This document shows positions 23,094 through 35,245 of a stretch of DNA of 64,000 nucleotides, piece by piece. Origin of the DNA: Meghimatium bilineatum (Eukaryota > Mollusca > Gastropoda > Stylommatophora > Philomycidae); assembly GCA_034231615.1 (NCBI GenBank), contig CM067299.1, positions 11,618,469 to 11,682,468 on the forward strand, read 5' to 3'. A model generated the notes under the pieces. That model saw only the letters and a program-made list of their open reading frames with translations. It made no database searches and had not been told where the DNA came from. Position 1 is the first letter of the stretch, and every line of letters starts with the position of its first letter. Both the position numbers and the translations under genes were made by a program.

Positions 23094-23242
23094 AAAAGTA
23101 GTAACCATGGACCATTGGGGCAAAGTAGTAACCATGGACCATTGGGGCAAAGTAGTAACCATGGACCATTGGGGCAAAGTAGTAACCATGGACCATTGGG
23201 GCAAAGTAGTAACCATGGACCATTGGGGCAAAGTAGTAACGC
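23094..23242. repeat. 27-bp minisatellite, 5.4 units
   Basis: The unit is AAAGTAGTAACCATGGACCA plus TTGGGGC and is identical in all full copies. Its 27-bp length keeps frames open on both strands, which explains the periodic 70-80 codon frames. Confidence 0.95.
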
Positions 23243-23339
23243 AAAGTATTTGCATGTTTTTCATCTAAATGTAGATTTTCTGTTTCGTGTGGATTTGAGA
23301 ATATGATAACTATATTTAAGATGTAATGTAGATGTTAAA

Positions 23340-23640
23340 TACAATAAAATAGATGTACATGGCGCCCTAGAGTAAAAAAGAGCGCATCAACTTGTGAAAA
23401 GATGAGAAATGCTGCGAACCAACTACGGAGAGAAGCTAGAAAGTCACGGATATACAAAAACCAGCCAGCATTCGTCATTCTGTCCAAATTATCCAAGAAC
23501 ATTTGCAGCTCGAATAGGGCTCTCATTAGCCATCTACGAACCATTATGCATGGTCATAATTCTAACTGAATTTTCAAAAGTGGATGTAAAAATGGTCATC
23601 ATCACTTGTGATAGACGAACACACAGATGTTAATACATAT
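23340..23640 (+). mobile_element. LINE-G 3' end with C2H2 finger
   Basis: The translation gives STCEKMRNAANQLRREARK, then SSFCPNYPRTFAARIGL and, after a shift, SHLRT. C-x2-C (second Cys changed to Tyr) followed by an RIGL.SH.RT block matches the single C2H2 finger found at the C-terminus of some LINE proteins. The minus-strand copy at 38130-38415 keeps both cysteines. Its leading segment (ATAGATGTACATGGCGC, GCGCATCAACTTGTGAAA) is shared by both copies. Confidence 0.65.
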
Positions 23641-23656
23641 GTGGGTACAGCACAAG

Positions 23657-23922
23657 TAGACGCCACCACATAGTCGAGTTATTTCCCTTGTCAATGTTTG
23701 TAAATTTCATGTTTATCATGTAATAATTTAAATACTAATTTATTTTAGGGTTTGTATTAGAATAGTTGTGTTTTACATAACTAACCTTAACCACAACGCT
23801 AAATAAATAAACATTTTAATTATTAAAGAATGAACATTTACAAATTTAAAAAAAATTACAAATTCATGACATTAACAAATATAGACAAGGGAAATAATTA
23901 CACATGTGGTGACGTCAACTAG
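23657..23922. mobile_element. MITE-like element with 50-bp inverted ends
   Basis: The left end reads TAGACGCCACCACATAG, then TTATTTCCCTTGTCAATG. The right end on the other strand reads TTGACGTCACCACATG, then TTATTTCCCTTGTCTATA. About 50 bases pair with mismatches around an AT-rich core. No transposase and no clear target duplication. It directly follows the LINE-G fragment. Confidence 0.7.
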
Positions 23923-24500
23923 CACTGCCAGTATTTGAATACGTATTCTAGACAATACTTTGTCTTCAGTTTTATCAAAATATACAGAGCAGCTTAGCGG
24001 AATAGTGAATTCCTGTTTGTTTGACGGGACTACCATTACAACTTTTTATAAAATTGGTGCCATTTCGAAATTTTGTTACTGACTGCCAGCGCAGTTCTAG
24101 ATTTACATAAACACTACAGTAAGGTAGTTATAGTATGTCTATTATAGTCGTGAAGACTGCTGCCAAATGTAAAGATGTGCACGTCACTCACTGGGAGCCC
24201 TTCACAATGTGCATGTCTCTCACTGAGAGCCCCTGCCCTCCCAAATCCCACTCTCCTAAATTAAATATCTCGACCGCCAACGTTAAATAATCATCAAGGG
24301 AAATAATCAATGAAAACAACGAAGATCACAGATTTGCCTGCCCCTTGTAATATATTTAGTTTCGTTTTTCGCAAAAAAAGGTAGTCCCATTAAGCAATCA
24401 TGAACCGAAAATTGTCATCAAATATTAATGACTGTAGACTCCCGACAACTACAATATTTCGAGAAATAGCAAGTTACTATGCTCATTTACTTGGTCTGTA
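23923..24500. other. No recognised feature
   Basis: A partial echo of the MITE arm (CATCAAGGGAAATAATCA) occurs near 24290; otherwise unassigned. Confidence 0.4.
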
Positions 24501-24720
24501 TGTAGAATAACATGAAAAATGAGAAGTGGATAATGCTAAATCGAGTATATATTAGGTCAGAAACATGGATAATGTGCAAAAAAACTAGAAGACAGAATCA
24601 ATTCGTTTAGATTTGGGTATACATAAGAATAGGAAGAACACATAGAAGGTGAAGAAAATAATCAGGGGTTCTATCAACACTTCGTAAGAAAAAGTGTTTT
24701 TCCAACAATGAAAAACTAGG
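24500..24720 (+). mobile_element. LINE-B2 fragment, decayed
   Basis: TAGGTCAGAAACATGGATAA, AACTAGAAGACAGAATC and TTTGGGTATACATAAGAATA parallel LINE-B2 at 8425-8515 (GGCTCAGAAACATGGGC, TTAGAAGACATAA, ATGTGGGTATATAGAAGAAT). Many stops. Confidence 0.55.
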
Positions 24721-25786
24721 CAAAACAATCTCGTTAATGAGTACATTATGCCAAAGTTAGCGTTGTATAAGAAACGGTATAACGTTGCCCCATATAGCAA
24801 AACAAACGTTGAGAAAACTAAGAATGTCGTTGCTATGTAAACGTCTAAGCATATCATTTTTATTTAAGCATTTCTCACTGATGATAGAATAAATAGTGGA
24901 ACAAAATTCACAACCGCTGTAACTAAACCTATTTAGGCGAAATTTGTAGGAGACTTAGTAACCGTTTCTGTCAACACCTTCATGAGACATTGATTTGTGT
25001 CTTATGTTTTATTTTCACGTGAGTCTGTTATACATCTAGTTGGTAGAAACAGTAAGTGAACGATAATTATCGGTATAATCAGAGATAAAGGACCATTGAT
25101 AATGTGTCAGTTCTCCTTCCACGACCTTTACCTGTTTAACTTTGAGAATTGTATACCACATTCAGTTATGACCGTAATTATATTATCCTACATTAGTGTC
25201 TCCGTCTATATTTCTTTTTCGTTCTCAATCTCCATTAAACATTTTATGGATCTGCATTTATTTTTGCTCAATTTCAAATCCCAGGTTTTTTGAGTAAAAT
25301 TATTACCAGCTCAATTTGATAGTGTGTTACAACATTTCCTTTGATTTTGCCACATTATTTTTTATATTCTATACTTGTTTATGTGGCAAAGATAATTTAA
25401 AACTTCGAAATGAGATGCTACAAACGCATATAGAGAACACCATAGTCACAAAATACACAGTATCTAGCAGTGTTCAGAACATTAAATTTTTAAATGGCAT
25501 TCTCACTTCGCAAATATATATATATTAAAAATATATTTATAAAAAACTGAAAACAATGGACGTATTTTTGTTCACATAAAGAAACAAGAATAGTGATAGC
25601 ATATCTTTTTCATGTCACAGAAATTAAACTAAAATTTTGGATTGGCTTGTAGTCATTTTCTAGGTAATAAGTACGCTCAGCACGTTGTCATTCATTTCTC
25701 AAAGGCCACTCGCCACAATTCTCTGCGCAAGGGTTTAAAACTACCTTTCGTTCGAGACACAATTTAATCTATTTCACAGAGCCAGA
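24721..25786. other. No recognised feature
   Basis: About 1 kb of AT-rich sequence; short frames only. Confidence 0.5.
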
Positions 25787-27010
25787 AATAGACACACTGT
25801 ACCCTACAAGACAGAGCCGGAAAGATACACACTGTACACTACTAGACAGTACTGGAAAGATACACACTATACCATACTAGACAGAGCCGGAACGATACAC
25901 ACTGTACACTATTGGACAGAACCGGAACGATACACACTGTACACTATTGGACAGAACCGGAACGATACACACTGTACACTATTGACAGAGCCGGAACGAT
26001 TCACACTGTACACTGCTAGACAGAACCTTAACGATACACACTGTACAGTAGTAGACATAACCGGAACGATACACACTGTACACTACTAGACAGAACCGGA
26101 ACGATACACACTGTACACTACTAGAAAGAACCGGAACGATACACACTGTACACTACTAGACAGAACCGGAACGATACACACTGTACACTACTAGACAGAA
26201 CCGGAACGATACATACTGTACACTACTAGACAGTACCGGAACGATACATACTGTACACTACTAGACAGAACCGGAACGATACATACTGTACACTACTAGA
26301 CAGTACCGGAACGATACATACTGTACACTACTAGACAGAACCGGAACGATACACAATGTACACTACTAGACAGAGCCGGAACGATACATACTGTACACTA
26401 CTAGACAGAGCCGGAACGATACATACTGTACACTTCTAGAAAGAGTCGGAACGATACATACTGTACACTACTAGACAGAGTCGGAACGATACATACTGTA
26501 CACTACTAGACAGAACCGGAACGATACACACTGTACACTACTAGAAAGAACCGGAACGATACACACTGTACACTACTAGACAGAACCGGAACGATACACA
26601 CTGTACACTACTAGACAGAACCGGAACGATACATACTGTACACTACTAGACAGTACCGGAACGATACATACTGTACACTACTAGACAGAACCGGAACGAT
26701 ACATACTGTACACTACTAGACAGTACCGGAACGATACATACTGTACACTACTAGACAGAACCGGAACGATACACAATGTACACTACTAGACAGAACCGGA
26801 ACGATACATACTGTACACTACTAGACAGAGCCGGAACGATACATACTGTACACTTCTAGAAAGAGTCGGAACGATACATACTGTACACTACTAGACAGAG
26901 TCGGAACGATACATACTGTACACTACTAGACAGAACCGGAACGATACATACTGTACACTACTAGACAGAACCGGAACGATACACACTGTACACTACTAGA
27001 CAGAACAGGA
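25787..27010. repeat. 35-bp minisatellite with 420-bp higher-order repeat
   Basis: About 35 units of AGACAGAACCGGAACGATAC plus ACACTGTACACTACT. The first ten units or so are diverged (GACAGAGCC, ATTGGACAG). From about 26084 to 26500 a block of twelve units is repeated at 26504-26920 with the same internal pattern of unit variants and about one base change (GAGCC against GAACC). That indicates a recent block duplication of 12 x 35 = 420 bp. Confidence 0.95.
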
Positions 27011-27212
27011 ATGAGAGACACAAGCATGCACACAAGCGACGTAAAGAAGTCATGTTTACTAGAGGAGGGAAAGGGGCCATCCAAGAAGACGATCGATAAA
27101 AAAGGTATTTCGTAATGTTTATACATGTCCATGGTTGTAGAAATTCAGCTAATTCAGAATGATGAATTGTTAGTTCAAATCCCTGATACTACAGCCTGAA
27201 GGGAACATACCG

Positions 27213-27213
<1 letters not shown>

Positions 27214-27279
<66 letters not shown>
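27214..27279. repeat. TA microsatellite
   Basis: A pure TA tract of about 65 bp. Confidence 0.95.
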
Positions 27280-27282
<3 letters not shown>

Positions 27283-27873
27283 TTTTGGTAGAAACACTGT
27301 TTTTGAATACAGTTGAAGTGTAAACCACGTTACTTAATGCTTCTAAACTTTATTCTATCCAATCTATAGTGTTTCTATACTTGATACAAGCTTGTATCAA
27401 TTATATCAACTTACACCTGCATCTATGTTCTATGTTTACTTCTGTGTATCTACCCGAGACTGCTTTATCAATTCTCATCAAAAACGTTTTCTATTTCCCA
27501 TAAAAAAGAATGAATCTTTCTCATATGTAAAATAATTTATCTATTTTTGTATGAATAATCATTAGCTGTTTTAACTTCTAGTCAGATTTAAACAATTTTC
27601 TATGAAACTGCACCTTGGTAACCGATAGTAAAGATAATGGTCGTGTTTATAGAAGTTCCATGAATTATTTTACAGGCAGGATTTTCTCTCTTTTTTTAGA
27701 TGATTTCCCCTTTGGTAAAGCTCTTCTGCAGATTCGTCTTCATTTGTCAAGAATCATGCATTTCAAAAGATCATTTTATTGTCATCTCTTGTGGATCTGT
27801 ACGTGAGACATACCGGTAATATACAAATAGAATGTTCCAGATATTAAAATAGTGCATTCTCTGAATAACAATA
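27280..27873. other. No recognised feature
   Basis: AT-rich; the 63-codon frame at 27615-27806 has no domain. Confidence 0.5.
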
Positions 27874-28146
27874 TAAAGTAAAGTAAAGTAACCCATATCA
27901 TTTAGTAATGCCTTAGGGGTATGAGATGTTAGCGATCTCACATTTCAGTGGCTCTGAAAATGAGGGCGGTGGCAATCTCCTCTCCTTCGCAGTCGTTACT
28001 TCTCGGATTAATCCGGTACTTTTTTAAGGATGGGTCGACCCGAGAGCCGTTGCGATCTGAAAAACATTTCCGCCTCAACTGGGGAATGAACCCAGCACCA
28101 CTCATATGCGAAACCAGTGTGATAATCACTGCGCTACGCGGCTCCC
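27874..28146 (-). mobile_element. tRNA-headed SINE (type 1), minus strand
   Basis: The head lies at the right end: on the minus strand GCGTAGCGCAGTGATTATC (A-box region) and GTGCTGGGTTCATTCCCC (B-box region). The body carries a GGATTAATCC palindrome and the GGGTCGACCC block. The 3' tail is the complement of AAAGTAAAGTAAAGTAA at 27874-27890. The near-identical partner at 39611-39883 supports the limits. Confidence 0.85.
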
Positions 28147-28199
28147 AATGATGATGGAATACTGTAATACCAATATAATATAATACTGCGTGAAACGGA

Positions 28200-28365
28200 A
28201 TAACAATAGTACTTATGTAGAACACACTTTTTGAAATTTTAACTAGAACATGATGGGCTGTTGCTAAGAGGTTGTGAGGTGTAGACACGAAAACATATAC
28301 ATGCCAATACACAAAACATTTTCAACGTTTCAAACCGTTAGGTCTTTCTCAAGAATATATAAAAC
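28200..28365 (-). repeat. Repeat family M copy with degraded ribozyme-like core
   Basis: On the minus strand CTTGAGAAAGACC, TAAC, GGTTTGAAACGTTG (28321-28353) is followed by AATGTTTTGTGTATTGG. The same downstream block appears at 45540-45560 and 56790-56825. The first core stretch has decayed from CTGATGA. Confidence 0.5.
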
Positions 28366-28799
28366 AAACAGTGAAAAATAATGAAAACATTACAAACAAT
28401 GTTACGACCACAGAGGCACTAGATACACTAATAACATGTAAACAATACAAAGTTCACGTTGTTTTATATAATCCTGAAAATATTGGAGAGTGTGAAAATT
28501 AACACAGAAGAAGAAGACGACGAAGAACGATATTTAACAACAAGTATAGTTGTAATTCTTAACATCCACAACATTTTTTTCTCTTATGTTTCACGTTGAC
28601 ACAGGATAAATAACATCCCAAACGATGTCACTAGGGTAACCACTGCTTAAGAACCACTGATCAACACAGAAGACTGTTTCCAATGCCAATCCGACATTTA
28701 CTGCCTCATATTATCAACAATATGTACTCACTTCGTAAAACAGAAACCCAACAGGTAACGCTTGAAAACGGGATAATGAAGTTTTGCTAATAACATGAA
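28366..28799. other. Unassigned, with a GAA tract
   Basis: A GAAGAAGAAGACGACGAAG tract near 28507-28526 may be the tail of a lost GAA-tailed element. CTTAAGAACCACTG near 28645-28660 resembles a hAT-like outer end without a partner. Confidence 0.35.
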
Positions 28800-28852
28800 A
28801 CACACATAGACACACACACACACACACATACGCACACTCTCTCACACACACA
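28800..28852. repeat. CA microsatellite, imperfect
   Basis: About 50 bp of interrupted CA repeats. Confidence 0.9.
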
Positions 28853-28855
28853 AAT

Positions 28856-28885
28856 AGACGTTTCGATCGAAATGCCTTTATCAAG
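28856..28885 (-). repeat. Family M core motif
   Basis: The minus strand reads CTTGATAAAGGC, ATTTC, GATCGAAACGTC. It is one of six related motifs in the window, adjacent to the CA tract. Confidence 0.45.
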
Positions 28886-28892
28886 TTTACAT

Positions 28893-29390
28893 ATACGTAT
28901 ACATAAAAAAAACATAAGTAGGACGACACAACTTGCTTTCAAATATCTAGTGAGATATGGGTGTGGTCGGAAGGATAGAAATTAGATCAGAGCTGATTTA
29001 AAAATTTGAAATGTACAGAAATAGAAAATATACGGAAAAAAAATAACCAAAAAAATGTGAAAATGAGACAAACAGAGAAATGACGGAATAGCCCAGTATC
29101 ATGCATATGTCAGGCTCTCGTTAATTCCCAAAAGCTTAAGATTGTCACATTCATATATAGCCACTTATCACTTCTCATATTATCAATCACCAAAAGTGGG
29201 TTTCCATTGATATGTAACACATCGATTCTTGCCCTCTCGATGCAGTCGTTTTTCTACAAAGCAGTTTGATAAAGTGATTAATAGTTATTGCCAAAACGAT
29301 GTATGTGTCCGATTCTTAATTTTTTTCTTAATTGCCTCATTAGACTAAATACAAAAATTGGGGAAAAAACTATGTGGGCGTATATATAGA
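28893..29390. other. No recognised feature
   Basis: A-rich on the plus strand; nothing supported. Confidence 0.5.
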
Positions 29391-29600
29391 TAAAAACAGA
29401 CGGAAATCGTACGGCCACGTAATGCGAATGAACCAATATTGACCAGTAGTAAGAGCATACAAAATGATAATGAAAACGTTAAGATGCAGAGGAACACCTA
29501 GACGAAGGTGGATTAAAGGAGTTACACACGTTCGGAGACGTCACAATCTTACTGCATATCAAGTTACTAAAGTGTGTATTTCTGATATTTTCTAGACCTG
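29391..29600 (+). mobile_element. LINE-H 3' fragment
   Basis: The translation gives YGHVMRMNQY, then VVRAYKMIMKTLRCRG and TPRRRWIKGVTHVRRRHNL, then TAYQVTK. The copy at 39945-40102 has RPRRRWIVGVTNVLRRYNI then PAYQAT. This is the GRP.RRW block at the end of LINE reverse transcriptases. One internal stop. Confidence 0.7.
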
Positions 29601-29711
29601 TTTGACGATTGACGTTAAAATATCTCGTAAACGATAATGTAGAGATTGAGTTGATGGAGAACACCATACATGTGCAAACTTATCATCTTCTTTGGAGCTA
29701 GAAATGATGAT

Positions 29712-30355
29712 GTTGCATGCGAGCGGTGGTCTAAGAATCAATGTAAAATACCATCCAGAATGCAAGCGGTGGTATAAGAATCAATGTAAGATACCATCCT
29801 GAATGCAAGCGGTGGTGTAAGAATCAACGTAAGAAATCATCTTGCATGCGAGCGGTGGTCTAAGAATCAATGTAAGATACCATCCTGAATGCAAGCTGTG
29901 GTCTAAGAATCAATGTAAAATACCATCCTGAATGCAAGCTGTGGTCTAAGAATCAATGTAAAATACCATCCTGAATGCAAGCTGTGGTCTAAGAATCAAT
30001 GTAAAATACCATCATGAATGCAAGCTGTGGTCTAAGAATCAATGTAAAATACCATCCTGAATGCGAGCGGTGTTCTAAGAATCAATGTAAAATACCATCC
30101 TGAATGCAAGCTGTGGTCTAAGAATCAATGTAAAATACCATCCTGAATGCAAGCTGTGGTCTAAGAATCAATGTAAAATACCATCCTGAATGCATCGGTG
30201 GTCTAAGAATCAACGTAAGAAATCATCTTGCATGCAAGCTGTGGTCTAAGAATCAATGTAATATATCATCCTGACTGCAAGCGGTGGTCTAAGAATCAAT
30301 GTAAGATACCATCCTGAATGCAAGCGGTGGTCTAATAATCAAAGTAAAAAATCAT
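29712..30355. repeat. 43-bp minisatellite, about 15 units
   Basis: The unit is GAATGCAAGCTGTGGTCTAA, GAATCAATGTAAAATACCAT, CCT. Two unit classes (GCAAGCTGTGG and GCGAGCGGTGG) alternate in blocks. One unit near 30190 has lost bases (GCATCGGTGG). Confidence 0.95.
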
Positions 30356-30479
30356 CACCGAGTGAAAGACAATATTCAGAAAAATAACTTCCATTTGAGG
30401 TTAGGGCTTGAGTACATGGATGCTGTCCCATTGCCCCTATGTTGAGGACCCGATAATGGGAGCAAATAAGAGAAACATT

Positions 30480-30710
30480 GTTACTTGAAATGCACGTCGC
30501 TAGAGTAACTAAGGTGGTTTTAGAGAAGGAGTTAGCTGCCCCATCCCAAAGAGAGTCAACATGACACAGAAGACGTGATGTGTACGGATGTGTTAGGCCG
30601 AAAGCATCAAATATAAACGTCAAGTTCTAAACTATGACACATTGCCTTGTGTTCTTCGGAAAACAGCCTGCATATTGGCTGGAGTTGGAGAACGATCGCA
30701 CCATGTCAGA
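30480..30710 (+). mobile_element. SINE-I copy, diverged
   Basis: GTCGCTAGAGTAACTAAGG, AGTTAGCTGCCCCATCCC, GGATGTGTTAGGCCGAAAG, GTGTTCTTCGGAAAACAGCC and GGAGTTGGAGAACGATCGCA occur in SINE-I order. The 5' start and GAA tail are lost. Confidence 0.65.
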
Positions 30711-32055
30711 CAGAGTTTAAAACACTCGTGAAGTCCAGGGTTCGACACTTCTTGTTGTTTTGCTGTCGTTGGATAAATACACAAACTTACCCTGCACATG
30801 CCGGGACAACAGCAAGGACATGCGGACTTAACACAATCAGCATCATCACCTCTCTGCAATTCCCAAACGGAAAATATGCAATATTATTTTTTTTTTAAAT
30901 AAGCCAGAATACATGCATTAATAGTCATTGAATGAGTTATATATGGCCTGTTGAATAAAAATATCAGAACAAATTATTTTTAATGAGAATCAGAAACATC
31001 AAATGACAAATTGGTATGAATAATGTTGCCAAAGTAAAGTTATGGCTCTGGTGCCCTTCATATACATTGTATATATATATATATATATATAAATGGCTAA
31101 CTCCGTAACACAACGTATTTCATGTTCACTATAGGCTCCTCGACTACATCACGTTGACGGACGAAATTTTACACTATTATAGTTTGTGTCAAATGGAGAG
31201 CACTGGCACTCACCGAAAATCTTAAAAGTTCTCTTGTGGTAGGCAAAGCTGAGCCTTTTTGGTTAAACTATTTACCTCTGTCCGATGCACAAAGGTCAAA
31301 CACATGTACGCAGATATCGATAAAGGACAGGTCTACTACACTATTATTCTTGCATTTCATTCGACGTTTACTCTTTATTAGCATGTTCGCTATTGTTTCT
31401 ACTTGCGTTTCTGCTACTCTATTTTGTAATGATTCTATCAAATGAAACATTTCCTATATGTATTGCGATCCATCACGTTTCTCGCCCTGATTTCTTATAA
31501 AGCCAGAGATTCGTTAAGATTACGCAACGTTTGTAAATAACAATTTTACGCACTTGACTGTTTTCGTAGCACAGTCACTAGAGGACTGGCGCTCGTCTTA
31601 GTTAAAGTTAGTTCCCCCAGAGACATTGATGTACATTTACTCTTCTCAACTTTAAACATTTTAGGCATACACAGATACATGGATCTTTGGCGAATATAAT
31701 AATTATTCTCGTCTATTAATTTTTGTTGCATTTATTTTAAAGGTATTTCTCCAAATCAAATAGACTTGTAGTGTGTAGGCTTATGTCGCAGCGGTAGCGA
31801 CGTATGTGTAAGTGCGCGACTGAATTATGAAAGGTCTCAGTATCTAATTATTAATACATTAAATTCAACATATGTAATATCGTTGCGGCCTTAATAAACG
31901 GGATATGTGTTCTGTTAGGCCTATTAATTATACAATGTTTTCTATCTTGGGAAATATTGTTTTGATTCGAGCCAAGAGATTCGGTGGTCTCAATCGTCTT
32001 CCAAATGTTTAATTACCTAACGTTAACAATGTTCGTCATACAAGTTATAAGAGAA
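30711..32055. other. Mostly unassigned
   Basis: A short TA tract lies at 31069-31092. GTCGCAGCGGTAGCGACG near 31786-31803 recalls a tRNA-like A-box region but no B box follows. Other frames lack domains. Confidence 0.4.
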
Positions 32056-32245
32056 AACTATATCATTGACTATCATAAAATATATATCATTGACTATCAT
32101 AAAATATATATCAGTGACTATCATAAAATATATATCATTGACTATCATAAAATATATATCATTGACTATCATAAAATTTATATCATTGACTATCATAAAA
32201 TATATATAATTGACTATCATAAAATATATATCATTGACTATTAAT
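32056..32245. repeat. 24-bp minisatellite, eight units
   Basis: The unit is GACTATCATAAAATATATAT plus CATT, with single-base variants. The unit length divisible by three gives open frames on both strands. Confidence 0.95.
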
Positions 32246-32644
32246 CTTTGTTGATGCATTATTTTCATCATTTATACCACTTTCAGGTAAATCAAACTGG
32301 TACATATTACACATTAATAACAGAATTCTATTACAGATATGGTTCCCATCAAACCTTCACATCATTTTATGTTGTCGATATATTTTTATCATCACTTTTA
32401 CTACTACATATTTCGTAATAATAATATCTTCATATTAGCACCCCGGGCAACGCCGCGTATTTCTTCTAGTAAATGTATACATAGATGACAATTTTAGTAT
32501 TTTGAAATAAACAATCAAATAAATTTAGTTTCATAAACGATGAAAAGTCTTCCATAAGATATAGGATATATTTGTGCTTGTCATGTTGTAATGTTCGTAA
32601 AATATTATGATTTACATCCGTTGCTACTGTGTCGGTGTTCCAAT
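32246..32644. other. No recognised feature
   Basis: AT-rich; nothing supported. Confidence 0.5.
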
Positions 32645-33240
32645 TCTGAAACAATCACCATAATCATCATCAAGTTCCGTCTCCGTTACGAAGGATGGCT
32701 GTAACGAACCTAAACCATCCCCTACCTGTTTTCTTTGGTGGTGCACTCTTCTAGACTATATCATGCCCATATCGTGATATTTCAATTTATATCGCTGCCT
32801 TCCTCTTTGTTCTCCTACCCTCAACTCTACCTAAGGTTTCCAACAAGGTGTCATGCTTTTAAATGTCCAAAATACATAATGTGCTTCATTTTTATTTCCT
32901 TCAATAGTTTTATCTTCACAAGAAGTATTGTTAGAACCGTTGTGTAAGCTTTCTAATCTTTCCGTGAAGTTTCCCCCTAATCCTCTATATATCCATATCT
33001 CAAAGGTATCAATTCTGTTCTCTAGTTGTTTTCTTATTATCTAGATTTCTGAGCCCTAAATTAATTTAGAATAGATGCAGTATGTTCTAATTCTCATTGT
33101 TAGTATATTTCTGATCTATTTCGATGTCAATATCTCACAAATCTCATTGAAATTACTTTTAGCCAGTCCTATTCTCTTTTTAACTTGTTTCACATCTACA
33201 AAACATGTATGATTACATTCGCAACATGTAATATTAATGT
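32645..33240 (-). mobile_element. LINE-B2 copy, minus strand
   Basis: Minus-strand blocks: KQVKKRIGLAKSNFNEIC, then a decayed RIRTYC segment, then IDTFEIWIYRGLG, then EGNKNEAHYVFWTF, ending in AACGGAGACGGAACTTGATG. The order is the same as 8200-8835, so the two copies define the family over about 600 bp. Stops and frameshifts throughout. Confidence 0.75.
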
Positions 33241-33595
33241 TAACTTAGTGGATAACCAATTTGTTATTTTTGTTACATAAAATATTTTATCACTGTCACA
33301 TTTGCAAGTTTTATAATTTTATAAACTAGTAAACGCGTCGTATTTGAATGCTTTTCTTTCCTATCATACAATGCATAATGTGCCAATTCGTAATCCGAAT
33401 TATTTCATCTGCATGTGTATCTTTGCCATTTTCTGCAGTTAATGTAGGTGGACTGAACGTTTTAATGATTTCAGTGAATCCTCCAACGTAATAATTGCCA
33501 CTTAATATTCTCCAGCCCTGGTGTTATCTTCCAAATTGATTTATTATCTTTCTAAATTTCATATTCAAACTGGGCTGCTGTTTTCTCTTGATTTA
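33241..33595. other. No recognised feature
   Basis: AT-rich; nothing supported. Confidence 0.5.
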
Positions 33596-33720
33596 TCCTA
33601 TATATATATATCTTCAAACGTTATCCTATATATATATCTTCTAACGTTATCCTATATATCTCTACTAACGTTATCCTATATATCTCTTCTAACGTTATCC
33701 TAAATATCTCTACGAACGTA
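33596..33720. repeat. 22-28 bp tandem repeat, five units
   Basis: The unit is TATATATCTTCTAACGTTAT plus CC, with variable numbers of TA pairs. Confidence 0.85.
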
Positions 33721-34099
33721 ACATAACACAAACAGTTTAAGCGACAATACTTCTCAATGATATCGTATACCTAATATTTTCTTCATGAAATAATTGTACA
33801 ATTTAGATCCAACTGTGGTAGTGACTGGATTACCAGGATCGCGGCCTCTACTATGTTTTTGTTGTTAAATGTTATGATATAACGAATTGGACTAGCGCCA
33901 GCGGTTGAAAGAAACGTACATCACATTAGAGACTTTTTACGTAAGGAAATATAATGATACACAGTTATAAGAGATGATTGTTCGTCATCAATCAGGTCTA
34001 GGACTAACGATAGCTAAGGTCTTGTTTTATTTCTCCGTTGCGGGTCCAAATTAAATGACTTACATTCTATTTAGTGAAACTAGGATACAAAAATATCAG
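33721..34099. other. No recognised feature
   Basis: Nothing supported. Confidence 0.5.
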
Positions 34100-34425
34100 T
34101 GTTGATAAAGTCTGCTTAAGAAACATGATTATATCGACTGGGAAAATACCTCTTTTATGTGCCTCAAAGTCTGCTTAAGAAGTATGATTATATCGCTTGG
34201 GAGAATACCTTCTTTATGTGTCTCATCTCAGAATCTTGATAAAGTCTGCTTAAGAACCATGATTATATCGCTTGGAAAATATCTCATTTATGTGCCTCAA
34301 AGTCTACTTAAGAACCATGATTATATCGCCTGGGAGAATGCCTTCTTTATGTGTCTCATCTCAGAATGTTTGATAAAGTCTGCTTACGAACCATGATTAT
34401 ATCGTTTGGAAGGACAACTTCTTTA
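34100..34425. repeat. Long-unit tandem repeat, about five units
   Basis: Units of about 60-80 bp carry AAAGTCTGCTTAAGAACCAT, GATTATATCGCTTGGGA, ATACCTTCTTTATGTG and optionally TCTCATCTCAGAATCTTGAT. Long and short unit forms alternate. Confidence 0.85.
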
Positions 34426-34661
34426 TGTGCAGTCTCATGTTAAACAAGGGAAGATCATCTGGATGTTTTCAATAAACATATTTGAAGAAGAAATCATGTT
34501 CCTGTTGATGTGTGGCTGGTCATTAAGTAAGGAATCAGCTGCAAGCAGTTTGGTTAATAGCAATAATATCGTACAGAACTGAAAAATGGGGAAAATACTG
34601 TATTCCTTAACATACTTGTCTAATTGATGCGTATTTAATTAGATATTAAAACTACTGTTTA
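34426..34661. other. No recognised feature
   Basis: Nothing supported. Confidence 0.5.
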
Positions 34662-34860
34662 GTCTATCTCTATACGCTGTGGTCCTTGTTTGATTTTCGG
34701 TGTCAGGGGGTAGAAGAGTTCTCTGAACTTTTTTTTTGCTGCTTGTAAGATTGTTCCTGTGGCTTCTGTGATTTCTGTGATGTCCGTCATATCTATGTGT
34801 CATGGCTATCTGTGACATATTGTCCGTTGATAGTCTGGTAGTGTATGAAAACCACTTGGA
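34662..34860 (-). mobile_element. LINE-A 3' end, minus strand
   Basis: From the 3' tip: TCTATCTCTATACGCTGTGG, then TCAGGGGGTAGAAGAGTTCT, then ATGTCCGTCATATCTATG and GTCCGTTGATAGTCTGGTAG. The blocks and their order match LINE-A at 41750-41960. The copy is interrupted by the tandem array that starts at 34861. Confidence 0.75.
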
Positions 34861-35245
34861 TTTATTTAGTGGATGATCAAAAAGTATTTTATTGTTTACT
34901 GGATGATAAAAAAACCACTTTTCAGTGTATGATCAAAAAGTAATCTTTTGTTTACTGGGTGATTAAAAACAGCACTTTTTAGTTGGTGAACAAAAAGTAT
35001 TTTACTGTTTACTGGATAATAAGAAAATCACTTTTCAGTGTATGATCAAAAAGTAATCTCTCTTTTACTGGGTGATAAAAAAAACACTTTTTAGTGGATG
35101 ATCAAAAAGTAATCTTTTGTTTACTGGGTGATAAAAAACAGCACTTTTTAGTTGGTGAACAAAAAGTATTTTACTGTTTACTGGATGATTAAAAAACACT
35201 TTTTAGTGGATGAATAAAAAGTATTTTACTGTTTAGTAAACTATC
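34861..35245. repeat. About 58-bp minisatellite, 6-7 units
   Basis: Blocks TTTTTAGTGGATGATCAAAA, AGTATTTTACTGTTTACTGG and ATGATAAAAAAACACT repeat with two alternating unit types (GGATGATC and GTGTATGATC). It starts where the LINE-A text breaks off (GTATGAAAACCACTTGGA), and the unit contains a similar AAAACCACTT, so the array may have grown from LINE sequence. Confidence 0.85.

Noticed and set aside
29712-30355. CRISPR-like array of 43-bp repeats
   Set aside because: Repeats are directly contiguous with no unique spacers, and the context is eukaryotic.
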